Of a DNA stretch of 64,000 nt, positions 8,247-17,666 are shown one piece after another. The notes under the pieces were generated by a model. It was not told where the DNA came from. It searched no databases and worked only from the letters and a program-made list of their open reading frames with translations. Origin of the DNA: Mycolicibacterium sp. CBMA 247 (GTDB lineage Bacteria > Actinomycetota > Actinomycetes > Mycobacteriales > Mycobacteriaceae); assembly GCF_009729095.1 (NCBI RefSeq), contig NZ_VTGX01000002.1, positions 1,302,001-1,366,000 of the forward strand. The letters run 5' to 3'. The position numbers were made by a program, and so were the translations under genes. How positions within the stretch are numbered: position 1 is the stretch's first letter; every line of letters starts with the position of its first letter.

Positions 8247-9482
8247 TCAACCGTGGTAAGCGACCGGTAGGTCCTTGATGCCGTTGATCCACCCGGACCG
8301 GAGGCGTTGCGGCTCACCCAGTTTGGTGATGTCGGGGATCTGGTCGGCGATCTGGTTGAACATCAGCTTGATCTCCATCCGCGCCAGGTTGGCGCCGATG
8401 CAGAAGTGCGCGCCGTTGCCGCCGAAGGCCAGATGCGGATTGGGGTTGCGCAGGATATTGAATTCGAACGGGGAGTCGAACACTTCTTCGTCATAGTTGG
8501 CCGAGCTGTAGAACAGGCCGACGCGCTGCCCGGCCTTCACGGTGACATCGCCGAGTCGGGTATCGGCCAGGGCGGTCCGCTGGAAGCAGTGCACCGGGGT
8601 GGCCCAGCGGATGATCTCGTCGACCGCGGTCTCCGGACGTTCGCGCTTGAAAAGTTCCCACTGGTCCGGATTTTCGAGGAATGCGTTCATCCCGTGTGTC
8701 ATGGCGTTGCGGGTGGTCTCGTTGCCGGCGACGGCCAGCAGGATCACGAAGAACGCGAACTCCACCTCGGTGATCGCCTCACCATCGATGTCGGCCTGGA
8801 TCAGCTTGGTGACGATGTCGTCGGCCGGGCACTGACGCCGCTGTTCTGCCATGTTGTAGGCGTAGCCCATCAGCTCGGCGTTGGCCATCGTCGGATCGCT
8901 GTCGAAGTCCGGGTCGTCGGTGTTCATGATCGCGTTGGTCCAGTGGAACAACTTCTCCCGGTCGTCCTCGGGCACGCCGATCAGGTCGGCGATGGCCTGC
9001 AGCGGCAGGCCCATCGCGATGTCGTCGACGAAGTTGCCGCTGTCCTTCTCGGCAGCGGCCGCGACGATCTCGCGCGCGGCGACGGCGAGCTTCTCCTCCA
9101 ACGTGGCTACGGCCCGCGGGGTGAACAGTCGGGAGACGATCTTGCGCAGCCGGGTGTGCTCGGGGGCGTCGTGGTTGATCAGCAGCGCCTTGGTCAGGTC
9201 GAGCTGATCGGCGGTGACGCCCTCGGGCAGGCGCATCACCGCGCCCTTGGCGTTGGTGGACCACAGGTCGCCGCCGTTGCGGGAGATGTTCTTGATGTCC
9301 TCGTGCCGGCTGACCACCCAGTAGCCGCCGTCGTCGAAGATTGATTCGTCCTGCTGGTTCCACCACACCGGGGCGGTCTTGCGCAGCTGGGCGAACTCGT
9401 TGACCGGGATGCCGCGGAGCAGGACGTCGGGATCGGTGAAGTCGTACCCAGCGCCGAACGGGCAAGCACTCATGGTTGTCAA
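8247..9482 (-). CDS. Cytochrome P450 (CYP124/125/142-like clade)
   Basis: 411-aa P450. Key motifs are the I-helix [10 protein letters not shown], the K-helix EIIRWA, and the heme loop [16 protein letters not shown] with the cysteine ligand. The C-terminal stretch [11 protein letters not shown] resembles the mycobacterial sterol/branched-lipid P450 clade (CYP124, CYP125, CYP142). The TTG at 9482 sits about 10 nt behind GAGGAG; the ATG at 9473 is the alternative start. It is divergent from purD and co-oriented with the downstream TetR gene. It has no counterpart at this place in M. tuberculosis as I recall it, so it may be an accessory insertion. Confidence 0.88.
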   Translation of the reverse strand: MTTMSACPFGAGYDFTDPDVLLRGIPVNEFAQLRKTAPVWWNQQDESIFDDGGYWVVSRHEDIKNISRNGGDLWSTNAKGAVMRLPEGVTADQLDLTKALLINHDAPEHTRLRKIVSRLFTPRAVATLEEKLAVAAREIVAAAAEKDSGNFVDDIAMGLPLQAIADLIGVPEDDREKLFHWTNAIMNTDDPDFDSDPTMANAELMGYAYNMAEQRRQCPADDIVTKLIQADIDGEAITEVEFAFFVILLAVAGNETTRNAMTHGMNAFLENPDQWELFKRERPETAVDEIIRWATPVHCFQRTALADTRLGDVTVKAGQRVGLFYSSANYDEEVFDSPFEFNILRNPNPHLAFGGNGAHFCIGANLARMEIKLMFNQIADQIPDITKLGEPQRLRSGWINGIKDLPVAYHG

Positions 9483-9528
9483 GCGGGGTCATCTCCTCAT
9501 GTGACGGCGGACACGTTCCTACCTCGAC

Positions 9529-9553
9529 CATACACCGTAGCGTCAAGTGTATG
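9529..9553. promoter_or_regulatory. Putative TetR operator upstream of P450
   Basis: CATACAC and GTGTATG form 7-bp inverted arms separated by 11 bp in the divergent P450/purD promoter region. The most likely binder is the TetR encoded downstream of the P450. It lies about 50 bp from the P450 start and 29 bp from the purD start, so it might also touch purD. Confidence 0.45.
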
Positions 9554-9569
9554 CCCGAGGGTTTGCCGC

Positions 9570-9575
9570 TACGCT
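9570..9575 (+). promoter_or_regulatory. -10 box of purD (leaderless)
   Basis: TACGCT is followed by 6 nt and then the purD GTG. This TANNNT spacing predicts that transcription starts at or next to the start codon, so no 5' leader or riboswitch is possible here. Confidence 0.6.
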
Positions 9576-9581
9576 ACGACC

Positions 9582-10850
9582 GTGCGCGTCCTCGTTATCG
9601 GATCCGGTGCCCGTGAACACGCCCTGCTGTTGGCCCTGCGCCGCGACCCGCAGGTGGAGGAACTGGCGGTGGCCCCCGGCAATGCCGGTACCCAGGCCAT
9701 CGCCGATCAGTACGACGTCGACATCACCTCCGGCGAGGCTGTGGTGAAGCTGGCCCAGCGTCTCGAGAGCGACCTGGTGGTGATCGGCCCCGAGGTCCCG
9801 CTGGTACTCGGTGTGGCCGACGCCGTCCGCGCTGCCGGGATCGCGTGCTTCGGTGCGAGCAAGGACGCCGCCCGTATCGAGGGCTCCAAGGCCTTCGCCA
9901 AAGACGTCATGGCCGCGGCCGGAGTGCGCACGGCGAGCAGCGAGATCGTCGACAACCCGGCCCACCTGGACGCCGCACTGGACCGGTTCGGCCCGCCCGC
10001 GGACCAAGCGGCCTGGGTGGTCAAGGACGACGGCCTGGCCGCCGGCAAGGGCGTGGTGGTGAGCGCCGACCGCGACGCCGCCCGCGCCCACGCCGCCAGC
10101 CTGCTCGATTCGGGACACCCGGTGCTGCTGGAGTCGTTCCTGGACGGCCCCGAGGTTTCGCTGTTCTGCGTGGTCGACGGAGCCACCGTGGTGCCGCTGC
10201 TGCCCGCGCAGGACTTCAAGCGCGTCGGCGACGGAGACACCGGGCCCAACACCGGCGGCATGGGCGCCTACGCCCCGTTGCCCTGGCTGCCGGACTCGGT
10301 GAAAAGCCAGATCGTCGACGACATCGTCAAACCCGTTGCGGCAGAACTAGTTGCCCGCGGCAGCTCGTTCTCTGGCCTGCTCTACGCCGGCCTGGCGATC
10401 ACCTCGAACGGTCCTGCGGTGGTGGAGTTCAACTGCCGCTTCGGAGATCCGGAAACGCAATCGGTTCTGGCCCTGCTGGATTCACCGCTGGGGCAACTGC
10501 TGTACGCCGCGGCCACCGGCGAGCTCGCCTCGTTCGGTGACCTGCAATGGCGTGACGGCTACGCCGTGGCGGTCGTGATGGCCGCGGAGAACTACCCGGG
10601 CCGGCCGCGCGTCGGCGACGTCATCCACGGATCGGAAGCCGATGGTGTCCTGCACGCCGGCACCGCGCGCCGCGAGGACGGCGCGGTGGTGTCCTCGGGC
10701 GGCCGGGTGCTCTCGGTGGTCGGCGCCGGAGCCGATCTACCTGCCGCGCGCGACGCCGCGTACGCGCTCGCCAAGTCGATTCGCCTGCCCGGCAGCCACT
10801 TCCGCACCGACATCGGCCTGGCCGCCGCCGAAGGCCGGATCGCGCTCTAG
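9582..10850 (+). CDS. purD: Phosphoribosylamine-glycine ligase
   Basis: 422-aa ATP-grasp enzyme that joins phosphoribosylamine and glycine, the second step of IMP synthesis. It begins [18 protein letters not shown], has the ATP-binding [22 protein letters not shown] and [10 protein letters not shown] motifs, and the metal-binding [12 protein letters not shown]. The GTG at 9582 was chosen because the protein then begins with the family N-terminus, directly behind a -10 box; the frame is open further upstream. Equivalent of Rv0772. Confidence 0.97.
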   Translation: MRVLVIGSGAREHALLLALRRDPQVEELAVAPGNAGTQAIADQYDVDITSGEAVVKLAQRLESDLVVIGPEVPLVLGVADAVRAAGIACFGASKDAARIEGSKAFAKDVMAAAGVRTASSEIVDNPAHLDAALDRFGPPADQAAWVVKDDGLAAGKGVVVSADRDAARAHAASLLDSGHPVLLESFLDGPEVSLFCVVDGATVVPLLPAQDFKRVGDGDTGPNTGGMGAYAPLPWLPDSVKSQIVDDIVKPVAAELVARGSSFSGLLYAGLAITSNGPAVVEFNCRFGDPETQSVLALLDSPLGQLLYAAATGELASFGDLQWRDGYAVAVVMAAENYPGRPRVGDVIHGSEADGVLHAGTARREDGAVVSSGGRVLSVVGAGADLPAARDAAYALAKSIRLPGSHFRTDIGLAAAEGRIAL

Positions 10851-10883
10851 CGGCGGGCAGGAGCGAAGCGACCGGGGGATGTG

Positions 10884-11717
10884 TCAGGCGACCAGCAGCG
10901 GGGCCATCCAGGACAGCTCGGCGGGCAGCTGAGAACTCCAGAAGCCGCCGTCATGGCCGCCGGGGGAGAAGCCGCCGGCCGGCGGCTTGGGCAGCGAAGC
11001 GATGAACTGCTTGGTGGCCGAATAGAACGGATCGCTGTTGCCGCAATCGATCCGGACCGGGATCGATCCCAGCGCAGGCTGGTCCCAGACGCTGTTGGCG
11101 GCGTAATCCGCCGCGCTGTCGAAGGCTCCCGGGGCAGCGGCACCCGAAGACGTCCACAGCGCCGGGCTGACCGCGCAGATCGCCGCGGTGCGTGCCGGTC
11201 CGAGTCGCGAACCCAGCAGCAGCGCACCGTAGCCGCCCATCGACCACCCCAGGAAACCCACCCGCGAGGTGTCCAGGCCCTGATCGCCGAGAATCGGGAT
11301 GAGCTCGTCGAGCACCATCGCGCCTGAGTCCTCACCGGATGCGCGCTTGTGCCAATAGCTTCCACCACCGTCGACCGCGACCACCGCGAACGGCGGCAGC
11401 CCGGCGGCGACCGCCTCGGCAAGGCCCTGTTCCACTCCTCCGGCCATCACGCCGGCGGCATCCTGTCCTTTGCCGTGCAGCGCGATCACCGGGCGCAATT
11501 TGCCGGTCTGGCCGGGCGGGCGGGCGATGGCCCAGTTGGTGTTCGTCCCGCCGCGCGCGGCCGAGGCGAACGAGCCGTTCGCGAACGTGGGGGCAGCCAC
11601 GGGGCTGGCAGATGAAACTGGGGCAGAGGCGAGGGCAACGGCTCCGGCGGCGCCGGCTGCCACACCGACGCCGAGGCGCAAGACTTCGCGGCGGCTCAAG
11701 TTGGGCATGCGGGCCAT
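10884..11717 (-). CDS. Tat-exported alpha/beta-hydrolase (esterase, Rv0774c-like)
   Basis: 277-aa secreted esterase related to the antigen-85/esterase D fold. The N-terminus carries a twin-arginine signal, LSRREVLRLG followed by an Ala-rich hydrophobic core and a cleavage site near ASA. The nucleophile elbow is GWSMGGYGAL, the oxyanion and acid regions include DPFYSATKQF, and the catalytic His is likely in GGHDGGFW. The start at 11717 (MARMP) leaves a short n-region; 11708 is the alternative. It is convergent to purD with a 33-bp gap. It would act on lipids or esters in the cell envelope. Confidence 0.82.
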   Translation of the reverse strand: MARMPNLSRREVLRLGVGVAAGAAGAVALASAPVSSASPVAAPTFANGSFASAARGGTNTNWAIARPPGQTGKLRPVIALHGKGQDAAGVMAGGVEQGLAEAVAAGLPPFAVVAVDGGGSYWHKRASGEDSGAMVLDELIPILGDQGLDTSRVGFLGWSMGGYGALLLGSRLGPARTAAICAVSPALWTSSGAAAPGAFDSAADYAANSVWDQPALGSIPVRIDCGNSDPFYSATKQFIASLPKPPAGGFSPGGHDGGFWSSQLPAELSWMAPLLVA

Positions 11718-11842
11718 CTTGCCATCGCCCGACAATGGCATCGGCCAGTGGCATTCTCGGGGCCGTCATGACGGACGGGAAAACCTGAGTAGAGCCTGAT
11801 GATTGACCGAAAGCCCGATGTGGAGGGTGCCCTGCTGGCACG

Positions 11843-12472
11843 ATGCTAGAGGTGACGGCAGCGGTCACTCCTAAAGGGGAGCGTCGGCGGTACGCCCTCG
11901 TCAGGGCGGCCGCTGAGTTGCTCTGTGAAGGCGGTTTCGACGCCGTCCGACACCGCGCCGTGGCGCGCCGAGCCGGTCTGCCGCTGGCCTCCACGACGTA
12001 CTACTTCTCCTCACTGGACGACCTCATCGCGAAGGCCGTCGAATACATCGGAACCAGAGAAGCCGAACAATTGCGTGCCGGTGTGGCTGCGCTCTCGAGG
12101 CGGCGCCGCGGTGCTGAATCGACCGCCGACATCCTCGTTGACTTGTTGCTGGGGGAATCTCTGGAACGGCGCGGAACCGAGGAGTTGATCTCGCGCTACG
12201 AGCGCTACATCGCCTGCGCCCGCCAACCCGGCTTGCGCGACATCCAACGCCGCATCCTGCAGCAGCGCACCGACGCCGTGCTGGAGGTGGTGGAACGTTC
12301 GGGTCGCTCGGTGCGGGCCGAGCTGGTCACCGCCCTGGTGTGCGCCGTCGATGGAGCGGTGGTGGCATCGTTGGTGGACGAACGGGAGGGGCCCAGGGCC
12401 AGCGCCCGCGCCACGTTGATCGACGTGATCGACGTGCTGGCGCCCGTCGACGATCGGGCGGTACGCGTCTGA
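11843..12472 (+). CDS. TetR-family transcriptional regulator
   Basis: 209-aa TetR protein. The helix-turn-helix (about 15-60) includes DAVRHRAVARRAGLPLASTTYYF. It is divergent from the exported esterase gene, which is its probable target. The first ATG is used here; a GTG 9 nt further (11852) would fit equally well. Equivalent of Rv0775 by position (recall). Ligand unknown. Confidence 0.88.
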   Translation: MLEVTAAVTPKGERRRYALVRAAAELLCEGGFDAVRHRAVARRAGLPLASTTYYFSSLDDLIAKAVEYIGTREAEQLRAGVAALSRRRRGAESTADILVDLLLGESLERRGTEELISRYERYIACARQPGLRDIQRRILQQRTDAVLEVVERSGRSVRAELVTALVCAVDGAVVASLVDEREGPRASARATLIDVIDVLAPVDDRAVRV

Positions 12473-12518
12473 CCGACTGACGGAGGCGGGTGTCGTCACC
12501 CACCTCCGGCGACGCGCC

Positions 12519-14246
12519 CTAGGATTCGCTGCGTAACTTTTCAATTCGGTTCTGCAGCAACGCGATCCGATGCCCATTGCCGTCCAGTCCCATGTAGCGG
12601 TCACCGAACACGGCCAACAGCGCATCGTCGAGGCGGCGCACCGCACCGGGCGGGTATCGGTAGTCCATCAGCCGGTTGACCTCATCGGTGTTCACCGAAT
12701 CCAGCACGCCCGTCAGCGCTTCCAGCGAGGTGATGCCGAGCTCGAGCAGCAGCCCCGAGATCCAGCTGTAGTGGTCCGTCCGCGACCAACCGGCGTCGGA
12801 GAACCGGTTGCCCAGATAGGTGGCCAGCACCGGGGTGGCGATGCGCGCGTCCCTGGAGAACCCCGGGGACTCGACCTCCCCCTCCTCTTCGGTCATGGTG
12901 ATCCGCAGCCGTTCCCGGATCTCGGTGAACTCGCGGTCGGCCAGTTCCAGCAGCCCAGCGGCCAGCGTGAATCGGCGATCCAGCTCGCTGACATGCTCGG
13001 CCGGTATCGAACCCTTGTACCGCACGTCGTGCTCGAACTCGGCCCACGCGTGCTGCAGCACGGTACGGACCTGGATGGACGCCGGATGCTGCTCACCTTC
13101 CACACCGATCAGCAGATGCCGGCTGGCATACCCCCATCGGCCTTCACGCGCGGTCTGCAGGCCCATGTCCTGGTCGTCGAGCAGCCGCATCTCTTCGGCC
13201 AGCAGGTTGGCCACCGCGTCGACATCCTCACGCAGATACGTGATGACGCGCAGGCCCACCTGATCGGTGATCTCCACCAACGGATCGGAGTACATCCGGG
13301 TGCCGTCGGCGGCGCGCCGGTTCGCCTTCGAGGCGAACGAATCGACACTCTTGGTGCGGGCCGTGATGCTCAGGTAGTTGATGCCCGCCTCATCGAGCAG
13401 CCCGGTGACCAGCTTGAGGTACTGCTCGGTGGCGGCCACCAGATCCGGGCGCTTGGAAGAGTATTCGGCGACCGCCGTCGAGGGTGCGGCCTCGCGTACC
13501 GGAGCGGGCCGCGGCCGGGGGAGCCGATCGGCGGGAAGGGACGGCGTGACGATGTAACCCGAAGCGAGGTCGCCGTAGATCGTCACATCCTCGGGCCGGT
13601 GGTACCAGTACAGCGCGATGTAGGCGCAGAGCATGGCGTCGACCGGGTCCTCGTCGCGGTCGAGCTGGCCCGGCCGGGTGGCCGCCTCGATCCGCTTGCG
13701 CAGTTCCACCCAGTTGACATTGCGGTTCGCCCGCAGACGCGGCGTTGCCCCGTCGAGTTCCTCGATGAACGTCATCAACCTCAGCAGCTCGCGCTGACGG
13801 TCGTCGAACGTGCCGCGCTTGTACTTCAAGGTTTTGTCGAGCCCGAACAGCACGACGGTGGCCGGGTGCGGATAGACCTCGATCGCGCGCCTGTTCGACG
13901 ACGAGGACGGATCCAGGTCGAGGCCGAGCGCCGACGCGATCCGCGCGCCACGCGGGTGCTTGAACTCGGGCCGTTCGGTGAATGCCGGGCGCGCCCCGGC
14001 GTCGAACCGCTGGAAGTCCCGGTTCAGATCCCGCTCGCACGGCCGGTGGCCCGTCGGGTTCTTCACGATGAGCGGCGCATCGATGGCGACCAGGCACTCA
14101 CCGCTGATGTAGGGCTCTATCGCCGCCGCGATATCGTCGTCGTCCTGCGCCACACCGACGTGAAGGACCCGTCCACCGGCGTCGATGACTGCGACACCCG
14201 TCTGATTCTTCTCGCCCCATGCAAGGTCGAGTCCGACGAAGTACAT
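12519..14246 (-). CDS. relZ: DUF429 (RNase H-like) - RelA/SpoT synthetase fusion, RelZ type
   Basis: 575-aa two-domain protein. Residues 1-235 are a DUF429 RNase-H-fold domain (GLDLAW with Asp7, AIDAPL with Asp56, and the acidic stretch DEDPVDAM). A Pro-rich linker (240-262) leads to a RelA/SpoT (p)ppGpp synthetase domain (about 270-450) with RTKS near 297, DQVGLRV near 328, GYASRH near 373 and SIQVRTVLQHAWAEFEHD near 390-407. A C-terminal helical region follows. This matches the M. smegmatis RNase HII-(p)ppGpp synthetase (MS_RHII-RSD, RelZ), which lies next to purB there, as I recall. The usual ExQxRT glutamate is replaced by Ser390, which may affect synthetase activity or metal use. It is divergent from purB. 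Confidence 0.82.
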   Translation of the reverse strand: MYFVGLDLAWGEKNQTGVAVIDAGGRVLHVGVAQDDDDIAAAIEPYISGECLVAIDAPLIVKNPTGHRPCERDLNRDFQRFDAGARPAFTERPEFKHPRGARIASALGLDLDPSSSSNRRAIEVYPHPATVVLFGLDKTLKYKRGTFDDRQRELLRLMTFIEELDGATPRLRANRNVNWVELRKRIEAATRPGQLDRDEDPVDAMLCAYIALYWYHRPEDVTIYGDLASGYIVTPSLPADRLPRPRPAPVREAAPSTAVAEYSSKRPDLVAATEQYLKLVTGLLDEAGINYLSITARTKSVDSFASKANRRAADGTRMYSDPLVEITDQVGLRVITYLREDVDAVANLLAEEMRLLDDQDMGLQTAREGRWGYASRHLLIGVEGEQHPASIQVRTVLQHAWAEFEHDVRYKGSIPAEHVSELDRRFTLAAGLLELADREFTEIRERLRITMTEEEGEVESPGFSRDARIATPVLATYLGNRFSDAGWSRTDHYSWISGLLLELGITSLEALTGVLDSVNTDEVNRLMDYRYPPGAVRRLDDALLAVFGDRYMGLDGNGHRIALLQNRIEKLRSES

Positions 14247-14282
14247 CCGTCCACTGTCTCATTGGTACCCCGGCGCGGGCCG

Positions 14283-14288
14283 TAAGCT
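14283..14288 (+). promoter_or_regulatory. -10 box of purB (leaderless)
   Basis: TAAGCT lies 8 nt before the purB GTG and inside the 50-bp gap to the divergent relZ-type gene. Spacing predicts a leaderless or nearly leaderless transcript. Confidence 0.55.
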
Positions 14289-14296
14289 GTGTGTTC

Positions 14297-15715
14297 GTGA
14301 CGATCCCGAATGTTCTGGCCAATCGCTACGCCAGCGACGAAATGGTCGCGATCTGGTCGCCGGAGGCCAAGATCGTCGCCGAACGCCGACTCTGGCTCGC
14401 CGTGCTGCGTGCGCAGGCCGAGCTGGGCGTCCCGGTGCCCGACGGCGTGGTCGACGACTACGAGCGGGTCCTGGAGAACGTCGACCTCGCCTCGATCGCG
14501 GCCCGCGAGCGGGTGACCCGCCACGATGTGAAGGCGCGCATCGAGGAGTTCAACGCGCTGGCCGGCCACGAGCACGTGCACAAGGGCATGACCAGCCGGG
14601 ACCTCACCGAGAACGTCGAGCAGCTGCAGATCCGTCGCTCCCTGGAGCTGGTGTTCTCCCACGGTGTCGCCGTGGTCGCCCGGCTGGCCGAGCGGTCCGT
14701 GGTCTACCGCGACCTGGTCATGGCGGGCCGCAGCCACAACGTCGCCGCCCAGGCCACCACGCTGGGCAAGCGCTTCGCCTCGGCTGCCGAAGAATCGCTG
14801 CTGGCCCTGACCCGGCTGCGCGAACTGATCGACCGCTACCCGCTGCGCGGCATCAAGGGCCCGATGGGCACCGCCCAGGACATGCTCGACCTGTTCGACG
14901 GGGACACCACCCGACTGGCCGAGCTGGAGCGCCGGGTCGCCCAATTCCTGGGTTTCACAGACGTTTTCACCAGCGTTGGCCAGGTGTACCCACGGTCGCT
15001 GGACCACGACGTGCTCTCGGCTCTGGTGCAGGTGGGTGCCGGGCCGTCCTCGATGGCCCACACCATCCGGCTCATGGCCGGCCACGAGCTGGTCACCGAA
15101 GGCTTTGCGCCCGGGCAGGTCGGCTCCTCAGCCATGCCGCACAAGATGAACACCCGGTCCTGCGAGCGGGTCAACGGCCTGCAGGTGGTGCTGCGCGGGT
15201 ACGCCTCGATGGCCGCCGAGTTGGCCGGTGCGCAGTGGAACGAGGGCGACGTGTTCTGTTCGGTGGTGCGCCGCGTCGCCCTGCCGGACGGGTTCTTCGC
15301 CGTCGACGGCCAGACCGAGACCTTCCTGACCGTGCTCGACGAGTTCGGCGCCTACCCGGCAGTGATCCAGCGTGAGCTGGACCGCTACCTGCCGTTCCTG
15401 GCGACCACGCGCATCCTGATCGCCGCAGTGCGGGCCGGGGTGGGCCGCGAAACCGCGCACGAGGTGATCAAGGAGCATGCCGTCGCCGTCGCGCTCGACA
15501 TGCGCGAGCGGGGGCTGGAACCCGACCTGCTGGACCGGTTGGCCGCCGATCCGCGGCTGCCACTGGACCGGGCGGCGCTGGAGGCCGCGCTGGCCGACAA
15601 GCAGGCTTTCACCGGAGCCGCAGGCGCCCAGGTCGACGGGGTTGTGGCGGCCGTCGATGAGCTGGTCAGCCGCTACCCGGAGGCCGCCAAGTACACCTCG
15701 GGCGCCATCTTGTGA
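14297..15715 (+). CDS. purB: Adenylosuccinate lyase
   Basis: 472-aa homotetrameric lyase that cleaves SAICAR to AICAR and adenylosuccinate to AMP, releasing fumarate. The fumarase/aspartase-superfamily signature [10 protein letters not shown] is followed by TRSCERV; substrate-binding [11 protein letters not shown] and the catalytic [10 protein letters not shown] region are present. The GTG at 14297 gives the N-terminus [12 protein letters not shown] and the 472-aa length I recall for the M. tuberculosis enzyme; the frame is open upstream. Its stop overlaps the GTG of the P450 gene by 4 bp. Confidence 0.97.
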   Translation: MTIPNVLANRYASDEMVAIWSPEAKIVAERRLWLAVLRAQAELGVPVPDGVVDDYERVLENVDLASIAARERVTRHDVKARIEEFNALAGHEHVHKGMTSRDLTENVEQLQIRRSLELVFSHGVAVVARLAERSVVYRDLVMAGRSHNVAAQATTLGKRFASAAEESLLALTRLRELIDRYPLRGIKGPMGTAQDMLDLFDGDTTRLAELERRVAQFLGFTDVFTSVGQVYPRSLDHDVLSALVQVGAGPSSMAHTIRLMAGHELVTEGFAPGQVGSSAMPHKMNTRSCERVNGLQVVLRGYASMAAELAGAQWNEGDVFCSVVRRVALPDGFFAVDGQTETFLTVLDEFGAYPAVIQRELDRYLPFLATTRILIAAVRAGVGRETAHEVIKEHAVAVALDMRERGLEPDLLDRLAADPRLPLDRAALEAALADKQAFTGAAGAQVDGVVAAVDELVSRYPEAAKYTSGAIL

Positions 15716-16920
15716 CCCTGGCAGATCTGACCGATCTGGACAATTTCGCCCATGGGTTCCCCCATGAGCTGTTCGCCGTGCATCGGCGCGAGGCCCCGGT
15801 GTACTGGCACGAGCCGACCGAACACACACCGGACGGCGAAGGCTTCTGGTCGGTGGCAACACACGCCGAAACCCTTGCGGTGCTGCGGGACGCGGAGACC
15901 TTTTCCTCGGTGACCGGTGGCACCCGGCCGTTCGGCGGCACGCTGCTGCAGGACCTGTCCATCGCCGGGCAGGTGCTCAACATGATGGACGACCCGCGGC
16001 ACGCCGAGATCCGGCGGCTGGTCAGCTCCGGGCTGACCCCGCGGATGATCCGGCGGGTCGAAGACGACCTGCGGGCGCGGGCGCGCCGGTTGCTCGACGG
16101 GGTGGTGGCGGGCGAGCCGCTGGACTTCCTGCTCGACGTGGCCGCCGAGCTGCCCATGCAGATGATCTGCATTCTGCTGGGAGTGCCTGAATCCGAACGG
16201 CATTGGCTGTTCCGTGCGATCGAGCCGCAGTTCGACTTCGGCGGCTCGCGCTCGGCGGCCATGGCGCAGATGTCCGCCGAAGAGGCCGGCTCCCGCATGT
16301 ACACCTACGGCCAGGAACTCATCGCCGCCAAGCGCGCCGAACCCACCGACGACATGCTGTCGGTGGTGGCCAACGCTTCGGATGCGTGTCTGTCGGACCT
16401 CGAGCTGTACCTGTTCTTCAGTCTGCTGTTCAGCGCAGGCGCCGAGACCACCCGCAACTCGGTGGCCGGCGGGCTGCTGGCCCTGATCGAACATCCCGAC
16501 CAGATGGCGTTGTTGCGTGACGATCTCGGGGAACTGCCCACGGCGATCGAGGAAATGGTGCGCTGGACCTCGCCGTCACCGTCCAAGCGGCGCACCGCCA
16601 CCCGAGCCGTGTCGCTGGGCGGCTGCGACATCGAGCCCGGGCAGAAGGTGCAGGTCTGGGAAGGCTCGGCGAACCGCGACGAGTCGGTCTTCGGGCTACC
16701 GGACGTCTTCGACATCACGCGTAAGCCCAATCCGCACTTGGGTTTCGGCTACGGCATCCACTACTGCCTGGGCGCGAACCTGGCCCGGCTCGAGTTGCGG
16801 GTGCTGTTCGAGGAGCTGTTGAGCCGGTTCGGCACGGCCCGGCTGGTCAAGCCCGTCGAATGGACCCGCAGCAACCGGCACACCGGCATCCGGCATCTGG
16901 TGGTCGAGCTCACGGCGTGA
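15712..16920 (+). CDS. cyp126: Cytochrome P450 CYP126-like
   Basis: 402-aa P450 coupled to purB by a GTGA overlap. It contains the I-helix SAGAETTRN, the K-helix EEMVRWTSP, and the heme loop [15 protein letters not shown]. Sequence and context (purB followed by this P450) match CYP126 (Rv0778) closely by recall; that enzyme is a dimeric mycobacterial P450 that binds azoles, with no established physiological substrate. Coupling to a purine gene is notable and shared with M. tuberculosis. Confidence 0.92.
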   Translation: MTLADLTDLDNFAHGFPHELFAVHRREAPVYWHEPTEHTPDGEGFWSVATHAETLAVLRDAETFSSVTGGTRPFGGTLLQDLSIAGQVLNMMDDPRHAEIRRLVSSGLTPRMIRRVEDDLRARARRLLDGVVAGEPLDFLLDVAAELPMQMICILLGVPESERHWLFRAIEPQFDFGGSRSAAMAQMSAEEAGSRMYTYGQELIAAKRAEPTDDMLSVVANASDACLSDLELYLFFSLLFSAGAETTRNSVAGGLLALIEHPDQMALLRDDLGELPTAIEEMVRWTSPSPSKRRTATRAVSLGGCDIEPGQKVQVWEGSANRDESVFGLPDVFDITRKPNPHLGFGYGIHYCLGANLARLELRVLFEELLSRFGTARLVKPVEWTRSNRHTGIRHLVVELTA

Positions 16921-16939
16921 AACCGGCGGTGTTCGCGCC

Positions 16940-17086
16940 ATGGCGATCGAAACCGGTTGGCACCCAATGGTTGTCATCTCGCGGGTGTTCTTCTGGATCG
17001 CGTTCGTGGCGTGGCCGGCGGTGGCGGGCATCGCGGTGCGACCCGTCGTTCGCCTAACCTCAGGACATGGACTCAGGCCGGAATGA
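16940..17086 (+). CDS. Possible small membrane protein
   Basis: 48-codon open frame (ATG to TGA) with one hydrophobic segment, MVVISRVFFWIAFVAWPAVA, flanked by Arg residues. It begins 20 bp after cyp126 and overlaps the DUF1707 gene start by 20 bp. There is no clear ribosome site. It may be a real short cyp126-linked membrane peptide or a chance frame. Confidence 0.3.
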   Translation: MAIETGWHPMVVISRVFFWIAFVAWPAVAGIAVRPVVRLTSGHGLRPE

Positions 17087-17666
17087 CCATCTCCGGGTCT
17101 CAGACGCCGAGCGCGCGAACGTGGGACAACTGCTCGAACGCGCGGTAGCCGAAGGCATGATCACGCTCGACGAGTTCAGTGAGCGGTATGACGCCGCGCT
17201 GGCCGCACGGACCCGCGGCGAGCTGGCCGCGGTGGTCGCGGACCTGCCGATCGAGGTGCCCCCGATGGCCCCGGCGTCACACCGGCCGGCATTGGCTCCC
17301 GAGGAACTGCGCGGCTGGATGTCCTCGATCGTGCGGCGCGGGCAGTGGACGGTGGCGCCGGCCCTGCACCTGACCACCCGACTGTGCAACACGACCCTGG
17401 ACTTCACCTCTGCGGTACTGCCCGGGCCGGTGGTGGAAATCGTCATCGACGATTACTGCGGCTCGACGGAGCTCATCGTGCCCAGCTCGGCCACCGCCGA
17501 TCTCAACGGCGTCAACGCCGTCGCGGGTAGCGCCACGGTCAAGGTGCGCACCAGCCCGCCGTCGGACCAGCTGCACCTCATCGTGCGCGGCCGCGTCCGG
17601 ATGGGTTCGGTCACCGTCCGGCACCCGTTCGGAAGCTGGCTGCGTCGCCTGAACGGCACTCGATAG
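17067..17666 (+). CDS. DUF1707 domain protein
   Basis: 199-aa protein. The N-terminal DUF1707 (SHOCT-like) segment, residues 6-62, contains LRVSDAERANVGQLLERAV and DEFSERYDAALAARTRGEL. The C-terminal half is a beta-rich domain (DUF1707-associated/cell-wall-active-antibiotic-response-like) with VVEIVIDDYCGSTELIVPS. A TAACCT box lies 6 nt before the ATG, suggesting a leaderless transcript. Such proteins are numerous in mycobacteria; function unknown. Its 3' end overlaps the convergent DUF559 gene by 56 bp. Confidence 0.85.
   Translation: MDSGRNDHLRVSDAERANVGQLLERAVAEGMITLDEFSERYDAALAARTRGELAAVVADLPIEVPPMAPASHRPALAPEELRGWMSSIVRRGQWTVAPALHLTTRLCNTTLDFTSAVLPGPVVEIVIDDYCGSTELIVPSSATADLNGVNAVAGSATVKVRTSPPSDQLHLIVRGRVRMGSVTVRHPFGSWLRRLNGTR

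Noticed and set aside
12570..14285. 571-aa plus-strand frame opposite the relZ-type gene
   Set aside because: Shadow frame; the composition is low-complexity Arg/Gly/Val and the minus strand has clear DUF429 and RelA/SpoT motifs.
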